Assembly (NCBI GenBank): GCA_905250075.1
Contig: CAJNOP010000012.1
Location: 1,832,529-1,896,528, forward strand
Source: Rotaria sp. Silwood1
Taxonomy: Eukaryota; Rotifera; Eurotatoria; Philodinida; Philodinidae
Length of the DNA: 64,000 nt
Direction of reading: 5' to 3'
This document shows, piece after piece, positions 51,601 to 62,515 of this stretch. Position numbers and translations under genes: made by a program. The notes below the pieces were generated by a model that was not told where the DNA came from, ran no database searches, and saw only the letters and a list, made by a program, of their open reading frames with translations. The stretch's first letter is position 1. Every line of letters begins with the position of its first letter.

Positions 51601-52613
51601 TATTCACAAAAAAGAAACAGAAATTATTTCAAAAACTATATATATACCAAATGGACAAACACATTGAGAAGCATTTTTTAATATATTAACGTAACAAACT
51701 CCTTGATTTTGACAATAATTATTCATACAACGAACAGGTATTGTTTTTAAACCACATTTTAAATCTGATTCAAAAAAAAAATTATTGTCTTTCAAATAGA
51801 ATATTAAATTTTATTTACCAGTAAATGGATAACAATCAAATATTTTAAAAAGTGGACAATACTGTTCAACATTATTCGATGATGTACATATACGATGTTC
51901 TAAAAATGAATAAAATTAATCACCAAAAAAAAAAAACCTTTATTTCTTTTCTTTTTTTCAATTACAAACCACATGTTTTAATATTTGTTAAACAAGAATT
52001 TAAATAACTATTTTTATTTATATCAAAACCTATATACGGTAATAAACATGTTACATTTTGATCTTGTTCATTAACAAGTATTTGTATATTTAATTTTGTT
52101 TCAATTGTTTGATTTTGAAATAATAATGGATAATCAATTAAAGGTATTAATCGTGTTTCATCATTATTAAATGATATAAATATACGTGATAAATTATCAT
52201 TAAATGTAATATTAACATAATTCCATGTATCAATTTGATGATAATAATTAATTGCTGATTGATATTGATAATCAATATTTGATAAATTTCCTAATAATGT
52301 ATTTAAACTACCAAAGTTAAATTGATATTTTTCTTTTTTATATCGATAAATAATATGTAAATGAAAATCTTTTGTAATTAATTGAATGTATTGACTGTTC
52401 AATGGATGAATATGTTCAATATGAATTAAATCAATATTTGGTAAACATGAACGATAACTAAAACTTATACTTTTTGATGATATTTTATAAATGAAAAGAA
52501 TAAAACTAAAGACTAAAATTAAAATACAAAAAGAAGAGAAAAGAAAAGAAAATAATTTAATTAAAAACGCAAACGTCTCTTTTTATGTTACCATGAATAT
52601 TTGCCAAGTACAT
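39621..52613 (-). CDS. crb: Crumbs homologue: EGF/laminin-G transmembrane polarity protein
   Basis: Apical polarity determinant that recruits Stardust/PALS1 and Par6 through its tail. The start is inferred at 52613 (MYLANIH, a 22-nt first exon 52592-52613) joined to a hydrophobic signal segment ([12 protein letters not shown]). Domain order: a laminin-G-like domain (51,970-52,450), EGF repeats (51,270-51,770; 48,840-49,690; 46,900-47,600), LamG (46,350-46,880), EGF, LamG (43,900-44,460), EGF, LamG (42,560-43,090), then EGF repeats (42,333-42,540; 39,850-40,757). Calcium-binding types with 'DIDEC' or 'NIDEC' are frequent. One TM helix ([20 protein letters not shown]) precedes a 40-residue tail with the FERM-binding RGTY-like segment (LQGTYRP) and the exact Crumbs C-terminus [10 protein letters not shown], a PDZ ligand. 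Roughly 30 EGF modules and four LamG resemble fly Crumbs more than vertebrate CRB1. Four introns of 0.9-1.7 kb carry repeats. No break was seen in the exons. Confidence 0.9.
41205..41227. repeat. (CT)n microsatellite in Crumbs intron
   Basis: An uninterrupted CT dinucleotide run of about 23 nt within the 1.6-kb intron at about 40,757-42,335. Confidence 0.9.
41410..41840. repeat. Dispersed intronic repeat B, copy 2
   Basis: Colinear with 4,590-5,000 in the importin beta intron (shared blocks and similar spacing given there). Diverged to perhaps 65-70% and non-coding. Confidence 0.5.
50550..50690. repeat. Foldback element related to the one at 22.0 kb
   Basis: AGAATATTCTAAGAGTTTCA at about 50,550-50,570, followed by GCCGAAAAGAATT, is mirrored by AATTCTTTGCATGTGAAACT and TTCTGAATATTCTAA at about 50,657-50,695. 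The core GTTTCAGCCGAAAAGAAT matches the foldback at 22028-22206. It lies in a 1.6-kb Crumbs intron. Confidence 0.45.
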
Positions 52614-54119
52614 ATTGTCATTTCCAATTACCACTTTTCGTTTCTTTTTTTTTTTCGTCAATTATGACAACACATATGAACGATCATCGATTCATTATCT
52701 TCTATATCCATTGCATACATAACGTTGACTGTAGGGCGGACAGGTCAAATCGAAAAAACAACAAAAACATCAAACAAAAGAATAGAGAGACAAACGAACG
52801 AAAGTGAGTAGGAGAAGAAAAAAAAGAAATGACAAAGTGACTGACCTCTAATAAACGAAAAAGAGGAGGAGGAAATAATCGTATCTGACATTTTAATTTC
52901 GTAAGGAGGAAGACTCGTGCATACATTGACGTTGAACGAAGAAATTAGATATGTTAACATCCCATAATCTCTTTTTCTTTTCAACTTGGCATGTACATAT
53001 TCGCCATCCTCTTTCTCAACGATAATGTAAAGAAACGATCTTTATATAAATTCAACTATCTTAGAACGTAATTAAATTCAAAACGACTCTTCCGCATGAA
53101 CTTTCTCCTGTTGAAAATGGTATTTTTTATATTGGCATGTAAATTTTTTTCTCTTGTTGATTCATACTTATCGTTACCTCTATTAACAGACGATGTCTAC
53201 TTGTCCATTGAACCTGTCCTTGTTATCGTATCATCTTTCCCACTCAGACATATTTTCGTATGTACATGTATATTTTAATTGAACCTTACCTATACTTAAC
53301 TCTATGTACATATACACGTGCACACATATTCAAGCATGAGATATGAATGAGCGATAAAGTAATCAGATCTAATTAGAATGAAAAAAAATGAAGTGAATAA
53401 GTATAAATGATCATCTAGCAATTCATATTCGACTGCCCCTTCATTTGTCGAAGTTAAAAGACTGGAAAGAAAAAGAAATGAACTCGACCTAATTGTTGTA
53501 CTGATTGAGTCGTATCGAAACGTAGAATTTTCTCTGATCAAATGTGACCTTAATCCGGCTGAGTAAGATGAAAGGATCACATTGTCCTATATTTCAAGGT
53601 AACACCGCAATAGTAATAGATGAAAGTAAACGGAAGTCTAAAAGAAGCTTGTTTTTCTTCACTAATCTTCGTCTTACTTTTACGTCGTATAAAAAAATCA
53701 AAAACATACGATCAACATATCGCGTATGTTATTCATATGAACTTTTTATTTTTCTAAGTGTGGATAAAGAATATCCATAACTGCAAGCATGTTTCATAGA
53801 ATATTGTGTATGCTTAATGTTTTCTCTCTTACATACATCGATGAGCAAATATTTATTTTAGAAATACAAATCGATAGAGAAGCTATGATCAATTTTCGAA
53901 TAGCAAACAGTTTGATTTCTATTGTTAAAACACATACATAAACAAGGAAATTTTTACATGATTTTTATTAAAATGTTTAGAAACATGAATTCCAAACAAA
54001 AATTAATCAATGTGTAATTCAATCTCATTATTTTGATTATGTCATAGATTCAAATGAGAACAGAATATTTCATTGATATTTCATTTATTAGATTAAAAGA
54101 AAATAAAGAAATGATTAAA
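52614..54119. other. Intergenic upstream of Crumbs
   Basis: Presumed Crumbs promoter side plus the 3' flank of the gene at 54,120. Contains low-complexity A/G tracts. Open frames at 52601-53580 on both strands are unsupported. Confidence 0.35.
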
Positions 54120-54710
54120 TCAATAGCCTTGTAATGATGATTGTTGTAACTGAGCCACTCTTTCTTGCCACAATTTCTTTGCACGACTTATTTTTCTTTT
54201 CGCTAGACCATAAATTGTAATACGAAGAACGCCCAAAAGAATAGAAAGGCTTCCAATAATCAATAGTGAATACGCACGAACACAAGAAGAAGCTGTTTGA
54301 TAGAAGCCACATAAATCTTTATGAAAAACGATAAACAAACTAACGCAAGTAATACCCACTACCATGCCAACAATAGAAATACACAAAGCTACAGCAAATC
54401 TATTAGTTACCATTTTCTCTTGATTATCTATATATTGGGTTATACGAAGAATTTGTTGAGAATTAAGTTGTCGTTGAGTGGTTGGTGAAAACCGTTGATT
54501 AACAAGTTCATTGACGACAGTTGATGGATTGGTAATAGGTTTCATGCGTGCGGTGGTATTAGCTGCTGAAGGTATTGCAACAGCTGTATAGGCAGGTGGT
54601 GGTGGAAATTGTTCATTGGTATTAGATACAATTGGTGTACCAAAATCAGCATAGTACTGAGACGCATGAGCTGTAGGCGGTGGAATAGAATCATCAGTCT
54701 TAGTCGTCAT
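54120..54710 (-). CDS. Small intronless two-TM protein with Pro-rich PPAY motif
   Basis: An uninterrupted frame of 196 codons from MTTKTDDSIPPP to a TGA/TAG-type stop at 54120. An in-frame ATG at 54761 would add 17 residues, but the shorter form begins with a more protein-like sequence. The N-terminal half is Pro/Thr-rich with FPPPPAYTAV; the PPAY could bind WW domains. Next are TM1 (FAVALCISIVGMVVGITCVS), a short loop with two cysteines, TM2 (LLIIGSLSILLGVLRITIYG) and a basic, amphipathic C-terminal helix (KRKISRAKKLWQERVAQL). Overall it resembles dispanin/proline-rich two-TM proteins in layout, but I cannot name a family. Confidence 0.65.
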   Translation of the reverse strand: MTTKTDDSIPPPTAHASQYYADFGTPIVSNTNEQFPPPPAYTAVAIPSAANTTARMKPITNPSTVVNELVNQRFSPTTQRQLNSQQILRITQYIDNQEKMVTNRFAVALCISIVGMVVGITCVSLFIVFHKDLCGFYQTASSCVRAYSLLIIGSLSILLGVLRITIYGLAKRKISRAKKLWQERVAQLQQSSLQGY

Positions 54711-57600
54711 TTCTATCTTGTTGTTGCTGTTGATAATATAGTGAAGTACAGAATCCTTCAACTTCTACCTTTTTTTTATACTGATTAACTGCACTGTCAT
54801 ATTCTTTTATCTAGCATGAGACGAAAAGAATAATAGCGATAAGTTTTTTGTTTGTTTTATGACGTAGATCAACATAGGTTGATATTATTATGAGCTTTAA
54901 CAGAGATAACAAATTATCATTGAAAAAAAAAAAGTTTGATTTTGATCTCAAAATACAAATATAAGATATGATGCATTCATTCATTGAAGATATCTTGAAA
55001 TTGTATAAACTGAAAGTCAAAACTTTTATCAATATTTTAGTTAAAAAAATTGATTCTGAGATTTTTACTTGGTTATTATAGGTCTCGATGTCTACTTTTA
55101 AAAGCAGTATTAAATGTAGAAATTTTAATACTTCTTCACGATTTTCTACAGGACTTACTGATGATGTTGAAATAACGAAAAACGATTACTTTTGTGAAAA
55201 TGTTAGTTATTGTTGTATTTTGAGCTTTTTTAAAGGTTTTCGATAGTAAAGAATCTAGTAAAAGTGTGCAAGATAGCAAGCACTGCAAGTTTTCGAATCA
55301 GTGCATTCGTGTGTTGTATTTTTTTTTCTAGCTGTGTTTATTTAATTATATAATTATTTTGATAGTGTTATGTCAAAAGGGCCGTTTTGTGACGTAATTA
55401 TGCGTCCTCTTCTCTTTCATCGGCTTCATTCTTTCATGCTTATAATCATTTCTTTCTTCTAGTCATCTTTAGTCTATTTACGCAGCTGCTATTGTTAGTA
55501 TAAGTGTGAATTGATAATGTTGATTGTAGAAGGATGACGTAAATACTCGCACTCTACCTATTTTTTCGAGCTTTTCAAAATATTGTGACATCAACTCGAA
55601 ATCTGTATCATTAGATGTGCAAGCGAAGTCTGAGACTGCCGAAGACCGACTTTTGTGACACCTAATAGTGGCAGAACTCTCAAAGAGCTCAATAATTTGG
55701 TGCTGAAATTATTACTGTAAATATTCTAGGCTCTGAACCATTATTTTCTGAAAATTTTAGCTGGACCAATTGTTCAGAGATGGAAATAAATGTATGACAG
55801 AAATGGAGGGGAGAGGAGCGGAAGTAACTTAATGACTAAAGAAAACTGAGATCATTTAATACAATTTCAATCGGATTAGGTAAAGGACAACAGTAATGGC
55901 TAGTGAATACACTTTTTCTTCTCGTGTGTATATAAAGACATATAAACCGAGGTGAATAAAATCTAACGTTCAATTTCGTATACATATATTGGCTCTAGAA
56001 CTTGATAAAATTAATCCATGTTAAATATCATTAAATTGATCAAATTATCTAGGTTTTTTGATCTTGACTGGACGTTAACAAGTATTTTTACAGTAACTCT
56101 CTCTTCCATATAGACTTGTATCGGAGTCATTTTTAGGTGTGGTAAGAGCTCTCTAATTTGCTTAACAGTAAATTAGATTAAGCACGATAGGTTTTTTTGA
56201 ATGGTGAGTTTTGTTCTATTGATATTTATTGTATAAAATCATGTAGTTCGAAGTTTCGATTCACATCTTCTCAAGGCTTCACAAAGATGGAGAAAAGTCG
56301 GATTCAAAGCTAACTTCGATGCAGGTTTCTTTATCCTTCTGAAACAAAAGATCATGACATTCTAGTAAGGGAATTCATATCACTTGTAACGATCGTCTTT
56401 TATTGCAGGCTGAATGTTTATTAACCGTGACCTAGAAAACTTAGAGTTATTAAAAAACTCTTCTGGTATTCAGAGAAGCAGTTGCTGAGATCGAGTCTCA
56501 GAAAACCAACACTTTTACTAGAAAAAATAGGAAATAGAGTGAAGAAAAATATTTTCACTGGAAACTCGAGTTTTTCGCCACTAAAACCCCAAACCCGTTG
56601 AATTTTCGGAACGGAACTTAAAAAGAAGCAATCGTCTTCTATTCAAAGATTGTTCTTATTTAAATAAGGAAACAAACTTAAATTTTGTCATCTCAACTTA
56701 TTCACAATACCAAAATATATGTATCCATTAAAATTTATTCATTTCAGATTAAGAGAAGTATTGGGATGATAAATGTGATTTATATGTGTGATAGAAATTA
56801 CAAGTCTTGCAATCTGTGTAGCAAAAGAAATGTTCAAAGTCAAAAAGAATCATAGAAAAAAATTCCAAATTACTGTTTTGAAATCACGTGATTGATTTGA
56901 AACCTCGATAGACCTTTTTTAGTCAGTTGATGATTTACTTCATCGTTAGTTGATATCAAGTCTATACCATAAATGGAAGTCGTATTACTCTATGTATTTT
57001 AAAAGTCTCAAACATAAGCAATGAAAATCATTTAAAAAATTGCAATCCTATATTATTCTAAAGTCACTAATGGTCTCGCTTTTTCTTTTATACATATCAA
57101 ATAATATACTTAATAATCGACGATTTGCATCTTTTTCTTACAAGATAAATATTTTTCTTTTAGTTTGAAGATTAAATAACAAAAAAAAGATAACACTGAT
57201 TTTAATGCGAATGGTTGTAATCCTTTTGTTTTCTGAATTAAGTAGACAAAAAGACGAAGGATAGTATGAGTTATTGAATAAACTTAATGGTGGCCTGATT
57301 CTAGAGTAGAGCCTGTAGGTTCCCAACTTTTTGAACCCGATCAAACCGTACTTCGATACTCTCAATGTAATTTTCTAATTCGAATCGCAAAGTCACTCAA
57401 GATATACGTAATATTTTTTCGAGTCTCTGTATTCGATGACTAGCGTACTCTACACCTTTCTCATACGCTTAAAGCTTCTCAGGTCCAAGATTACCTAGAC
57501 ACATTCTGGAGGACTGCCGAGAGTGTAACAGCCCTCAATCATGGAAAATTTTTATTTTTCTCTGGCAGAGCTGAAATTCTTTTTTTCATTGTGTCAGAAG
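54711..57600. other. Intergenic, no gene seen
   Basis: About 2.9 kb. Mostly AT-rich with slightly GC-richer patches near 55,380-55,720 and 57,420-57,540, but no frame, splice pattern or RNA gene I could support. Confidence 0.4.
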
Positions 57601-57886
57601 GGCAAATGCAACTTTGGTCGAAAGTAAAAATGTCGAACGTGAAAATATCGTAAGTAAAATGTTGAAAGTAAGTATGTCGAAAGTAAAAATATCGAAGGTA
57701 AAAATATCTACAGCGAAAAATGCCGAAAGTGAAAATACCGAAAGTATAAATGTCGAAAGAAGTCATAAAAATAAAATTTTGACAGATGTACGATGAAGAT
57801 GTCGTTATTGCACGATCAATTGTGTCTTATATTCAGTTAAATCTATCATTAGTTTGTTAAACATTGGTCACTTAGTACAATGTTAT

Positions 57887-58875
57887 CAGGGATGCCACTT
57901 CATGAAGCCGAAAAAGCGGAAAATTGCAGAAACAAAAAACAGAAAAAGTGAAAAAAAAAAGCGAAAACTTATTTCGTTGCGGATTTTTAGCATTTATGAG
58001 GATTTTGAGCGTTTTTCATATCTATAGCATTCTGTTTTTATTTTAACAAAATTGCAAAACATAAAATGTTGTTGAAATGAATAAGAATGACTATGCTTCA
58101 CTCCATGATATACAAAAATACCTTCCACAGCTGCTGTTTCTTCAACCTTCTTGTTGGATTTCATAGTTGATGTTATCAATTGTCGATTTATACGAAATGA
58201 TTTGATGTTTTTGTTATGTCTTTTCAACTCTATGTGACGATTAATATCATTTTTTCCATCATCATATACTGAAAAATGTTCGTTAGAGGCAATACAAAGA
58301 ACTTTAGCTGAATCTGGTTTATACCCTCGTAAAAAAATGATGCGAACTGAGGATTAAGTAGCCATTGTGGATAAAACATACCTTTTTTTATCTTTTGATA
58401 AGCACATAGTACGGCTTTAACATTTTTATTTTCATTTGATTTCAGAATGGATGATGATTTTATTAAATGTTTACGAACTGTTTCATCTTCATTTGTAATC
58501 TCATTATCTGTAGATCATAAAAAAGCGTTTAAATTTTTAGATTTGAGATTTTTTTTGTGTAAATACAGTAGACAAAATAAGTTGAAAAGGAGATAACTAT
58601 CAGTTGAGAGCAGAGTGATGTTTTCAATTCCCGAACAGGCGATTAGTGCGCAAGCCCTCTAACATAGAAAAACTTTCTGTGTTCGTCCATTAATTTTATG
58701 GATGACATAATAAGAGTGATGATTAACTGGATGCGTAAACAGTAAGACTTTATTCCACAATAACAAGTTTTGCTCTGTACGTATTTTGGAAATACATCAC
58801 CTTTTTATATCAAAAAACGGGAAAAAAGCGGAGCAGCGGAAAAAAGGTGAAAAAGCGGAAGAAGTGGCAACTCTG
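57887..58875. mobile_element. hAT-superfamily DNA transposon, truncated/non-autonomous copy
   Basis: The ends are CAGGGATGCCACTTC (57887-57901) and, reversed, CAGAGTTGCCACTTC (58861-58875): 15-bp inverted repeats with two mismatches that fit the hAT CAGRG..TGCCA consensus. A perfect 8-bp target-site duplication AATGTTAT flanks it at 57879-57886 and 58876-58883, the hAT hallmark. The near-perfect duplication implies a fairly recent insertion. Length is 989 bp, too short for a full transposase. Subterminal GAAAAAGCGGAA motifs occur near both ends. Confidence 0.9.
57994..58520 (-). pseudogene. Remnant of hAT-type transposase or accessory ORF
   Basis: Minus-strand fragments inside the hAT element: a block near 58,400-58,500 (DETVRKHLIKSSS, then AVLCAYQKIKKG) and an open frame 58227-57994 with KVEETAAVEGIFVYHGVKHS. 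The last recalls the 'EGxFAYHTVxHxxSY' segment of some hAT-like transposon proteins. The pieces do not form one frame, and the rest of a transposase is missing. Confidence 0.45.
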
Positions 58876-59126
58876 AATGTTATGGAGAAGAATAAGAATA
58901 ATGCTCTTCATTTTTACATTATTCGTGTGATAAAGATAAAGATGGAAGCTTCTACAATATAATAAACATTTGATTTTATAATATTACTTGCTTTTTATTT
59001 TCTTAACCAGAATACATTCATTAATCTTCAGCTAAGGTTTCGACCTTTTCTTTCAACATTTTTACTTTCGATGTGTTTACATTCGACATTTCTACTTTCG
59101 ATATTTTTTGCTTTCGACCAAAGTTG

Positions 59127-59691
59127 AGAGAATCTGTCAGAAGAAAGATAGGCTCTTGTTGTAAAAAATCATGATACTTCCACCCCAATGTGGACTATAT
59201 GCGAGTCAGCAGTGAATTAATCTTTTATGATTGAGAAAGAAAAACCATCTGTTTCAATCACAAACGCATAAAACATCATTCGATCGTTATTTGCTTTCGA
59301 TTAAACGGCATTTACTGATTCTTTACTCAACATTCGCTATTCCAATTATTATGAAAAACAAAACATTGAATTGTCTTGTTCCACGAGCCAAAAAAACTTA
59401 ATAGGTCCTCAAGTTGAAAATTTTATAATCTTTTTTTTTTTTTTACAATAAAAAAATCGTCTATAAAAAAAAATATGAATACCAAAATGCGCATATAACG
59501 TATTTTGTTTTTCATAATATAATGCATATGAATCAGCTTGTGCAATGAGTGGGTGTACTAATAAAAAAGTGGCGCATTAGAAAAACACATTTTTCTGTCT
59601 CTCTTTGTCGTTCTGTTCTAATACGAAATCGATCGAGCATCCCAAATAACAATATTATCAAGTCTAACACAGTCGAAAAGAAACACGAAAC
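59127..59691. promoter_or_regulatory. Upstream region of the YihY-like gene
   Basis: About 560 nt of AT-rich DNA between the transposon and the ATG at 59692, the presumed promoter and 5' UTR. A CT-rich tract occurs at about 59,595-59,620. No clear TATA box was seen. Confidence 0.35.
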
Positions 59692-60689
59692 ATGTCGCTA
59701 GATAATACTAAAGTAAATTTTAATCGAATTTCTGCTAAATTATCCTTATTTGGATGGAAAGTAATATATGATTGGTCATTTTCATTAGCAGCACTTATTG
59801 CATATTATTTACTTATTTCATTATTACCACTTATATTAAGTATGTTTACTGTGGTTAGTTTAATATCTAGTAATGATATTAATTTTCAAAATCAAATTCG
59901 TGAACGTTTATTAAAAGCATTTCCTGAACAAGGTTTAAGTGATATACTTGATCCATTACTAAATTCATTATCAAAACAAGCTGGTTTAGTATTTATAATC
60001 AGTTTTATTGTATCAATATTTACTGGTTCACGTTTATTTATTGGACTTGATGATGTATTAACAATAATATATCGTATACGTGAAAGAACAATAATTAATC
60101 AAAATATTCTTGCAATTAAAATGATTTTAGCATTTATAACTATAATGCCATTCATTATTATATGTTCATCAATGCCAGCTATTATGCAAGAACATGAATC
60201 ATTTTATCAATTTTTAACAACTGTCTTTAGTGGGATATTTTCATTTATATTTTTTCAATTAATTTATATCATTGTACCTAAACGCAAAATGAATTGGAAA
60301 AATACGTATGTAGAAATAATTAATTTTTTTTCAAATAAATTATATTGATTTTGTTTAGATGGTGCGGTGCTTTATTGGCATCTATAGGTCTACAATTAGT
60401 TCTTTTAGTTTTTCCATGGTATGTGCATAATTATATGACTAATTATGTTGGTCAATTAGGTTTTATAATAATAGTATTACTTTTGTTTTATTTATTTGGT
60501 TTATTCTTCGTTATTGGGGCACAAATTAATGCATTCTTTTTTGATTATATTCAACCGTTAACATATGGTCTTGGAACATGTTTATATGAATTTGCTGATC
60601 GAGAACAAATGCAATCCATTGATGCAAATTGTCAACCACATGATATTAAAGTTGAAGAATTGAATACTACTCAACAACAACAACAATAA
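59692..60689 (+). CDS. YihY/BrkB (UPF0761) family inner-membrane-type protein, probable horizontally acquired gene
   Basis: Two exons, 59692-60305 and 60359-60689, with a 53-nt intron; 314 residues. Features of the family: an N-terminal amphipathic region, then TM1 (FSLAALIAYYLLISLLPLIL) with the 'AAxxAYYxLxSLxPLxL' signature, the SKQAGLVFIISFIVSIFTGS block leading to R and the 'LxxxLNxIY' position (here LDDVLTIIYRIRE), TM pairs around IKMILAFITIMPFIII and FSGIFSFIFFQLIYIIVPKR, then WCGALLASIGLQ and the closing LFYLFGLFFVIGAQINAFFF (family LLxWLYxxxxxxLxGAxxNA). About six membrane helices. The tail ends in a short polyglutamine run. The family is overwhelmingly bacterial and its transport role is not settled. 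Intron, codon use and AT content match neighbouring genes, so the transfer is old. AATAAA occurs near 60,777. Confidence 0.85.
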
Positions 60690-62515
60690 TGAGAAATTGT
60701 ATTAGATTAGTTACAAGTACATATTAATCAATACGATTCTAATCAAGATTTTTGTTTTTGAACGATCATGTAATATCAATAAAAGATTGATATGATCTTT
60801 TATAAATTATTTTTCTTATTTAAATTATATATCTGTCATATAAATATAATTGAATATATTAAACGAGTCTCCCACCTCCACAAATCAAGTGTATGCCAAA
60901 AAAAATTTCTTTTTGTGAACATACAGAGATGTGCCTTAAGTTGTCTGTTTTAGATATTCATTAAGAAAAGTTTTTAGTTTTAACAAATTTGAAACAGATC
61001 TACTAGAAGTCTTTAAAGTCTCCATGTCAATATCGTTAAGCAAATATCCGTAAAAACTGAGAAAGAAACTGTTATGACCCTGCATCTTCTTTAGATGCAG
61101 TCATAAGAAATTTTCCCTCTCTATCTCAATGGTTATACATATGCATTTATGTTCTTCTTCTTTTCTCTTGTTGTTAGTCATGCATCATGGATTTTTTCTT
61201 TTATTTCATATATTTTGAAATTTTCTCTTTCGTTCTATTCTTCTTTTTTTCGTGTTGTTGGATGGATATTGCCTTCATTTGCTCATCATTTGTGGGATTT
61301 TTCATTAGGAGTTTTCCAACGCTTGTTATCACTCTATATATAGCGTGACGTTGTTGCATAGAGACACATGGGATTGAGATATAGATAAAATTATACAATT
61401 AAAGTACAAATGGGATAAAGATCTCACAGAATCTTGTACGCAACTCTATTTGCTACATATTGTAGGTGTCGCTAGGTATACAGTACAATGGATCTTGATT
61501 AATTTTAGTAATTAATATATGATATCGTCATATTTCATGTTAATTTCCAACGATAGGTATATAATGTTTTCTCAAAAGTAGTCTTTGTGTTAGTGCTTAA
61601 TTTTCACTTAAATTCTTTTTCAATGTGATTTGTTGCAGGAAACTGCTGTATCTTTTATTTATTGGTCATTTAATATTTATTTGGATGCAAAGAAAAGGTT
61701 TTTATCAGGCACGATTTCTGTAGAAAATATCGTTTTCTGGACAATTGCCTTTGATAGTCTAAGATTTTCGGAGCTTTTGATGCTTCTTAAAATTTAAGAA
61801 AGTTGCAAGAAGACATTCTTTGCTCTCATTCGAACTGATAAACAGTTCTGCTTCAAATAAAACAATGTCTCAACTCTGTAACTTAATCTTCAAAGAACAT
61901 TCCATCAAACTTCTATGTAACGCGATGCCAAAAGCGAAATTTTCAGACAGAAAAACTATCTGAACAAACATGGTATAGATTGACAGGTACTTGTTCACTT
62001 TCGACATATGCTCTCACCCGCACTCTTTGATGTGTGATCGTTAAATACGCCAATTAGTGTATGGAATATGTTTAAAGTGAACAAGCACCGAAATATTTAT
62101 CTAATTGCATTTGCTACTACAAAACATTTCTTTAATCAAACGTCAACATGAGAATGTAAACTCAAAGAGTTATTTTTTATTTATCTTTATGTAAATGGGT
62201 TAACAAAAAAAGATATAGATTCAAATAATGTTGTTGATAAACAATAATAATTATGATAGTATTAGTGAACTGTTAAAGACTTCTTAAATTTCTTTTTATT
62301 CTATGCTTTTGGAATGGTGTAAATTCATCAAGTAAAATTAAAGATATCTCATGGAAACTTTTCTCATATTTATCAATAATGAACATAAGTATTCGTTGGA
62401 AAATAGAACCAATGAAAAATCCTTGGTTACTTGCGATGCAGTAGTTAAGGATGAGTAAACAGGTGTTTTATAATACGCAAAAAATATCCTTTTTTTTGTA
62501 TCGTACTTTGGAATA
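60690..62515. other. Intergenic with a small inverted repeat
   Basis: No gene supported; the hydrophobic open frame at 61149-61343 is T-rich sequence. A hairpin-type inverted repeat lies at 61986-62089. Confidence 0.4.
61986..62089. repeat. Small inverted-repeat element (about 104 bp)
   Basis: GGTACTTGTTCACTTT at 61986-62001 is matched in reverse complement by AAAGTGAACAAGCACC at about 62074-62089 (one mismatch). The match extends inward through ACATAT on both sides. It has the shape of a tiny MITE and sits in intergenic DNA. Confidence 0.6.

Larger units (their letters stand above)
57609..59126. mobile_element. Foldback-type element with subterminal tandem repeats, interrupted by a hAT insertion
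   Basis: Perfect 16-bp terminal inverted repeats CAACTTTGGTCGAAAG (57609-57624 and, reversed, 59111-59126). Both arms continue inward as arrays of a degenerate 14-15-bp unit of the type TGTCGAAAGTAAAAA: about 11 copies on the left (57,616-57,760) and about 5-6 on the right (59,035-59,120), in inverted orientation. The direct repeat TGTCAGAAG lies 8 nt outside each end (57592-57600, 59135-59143) and may be a target-site duplication with decayed ends between. Removing the nested hAT leaves about 520 bp and no coding frame, so it is non-autonomous. The superfamily is unknown; a 9-bp duplication would suit Mutator-like elements. Confidence 0.75.

Noticed and set aside
57539-57796. Open frames on both strands with repeated FTFDIFTFGIF or KISKVKIS-type peptides
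   Set aside because: They are translations of the 14-15-bp tandem units in the foldback element arm, not genes.
61149-61343. 64-codon hydrophobic frame
   Set aside because: T-rich sequence gives Phe/Leu/Ser by composition; no supporting context.
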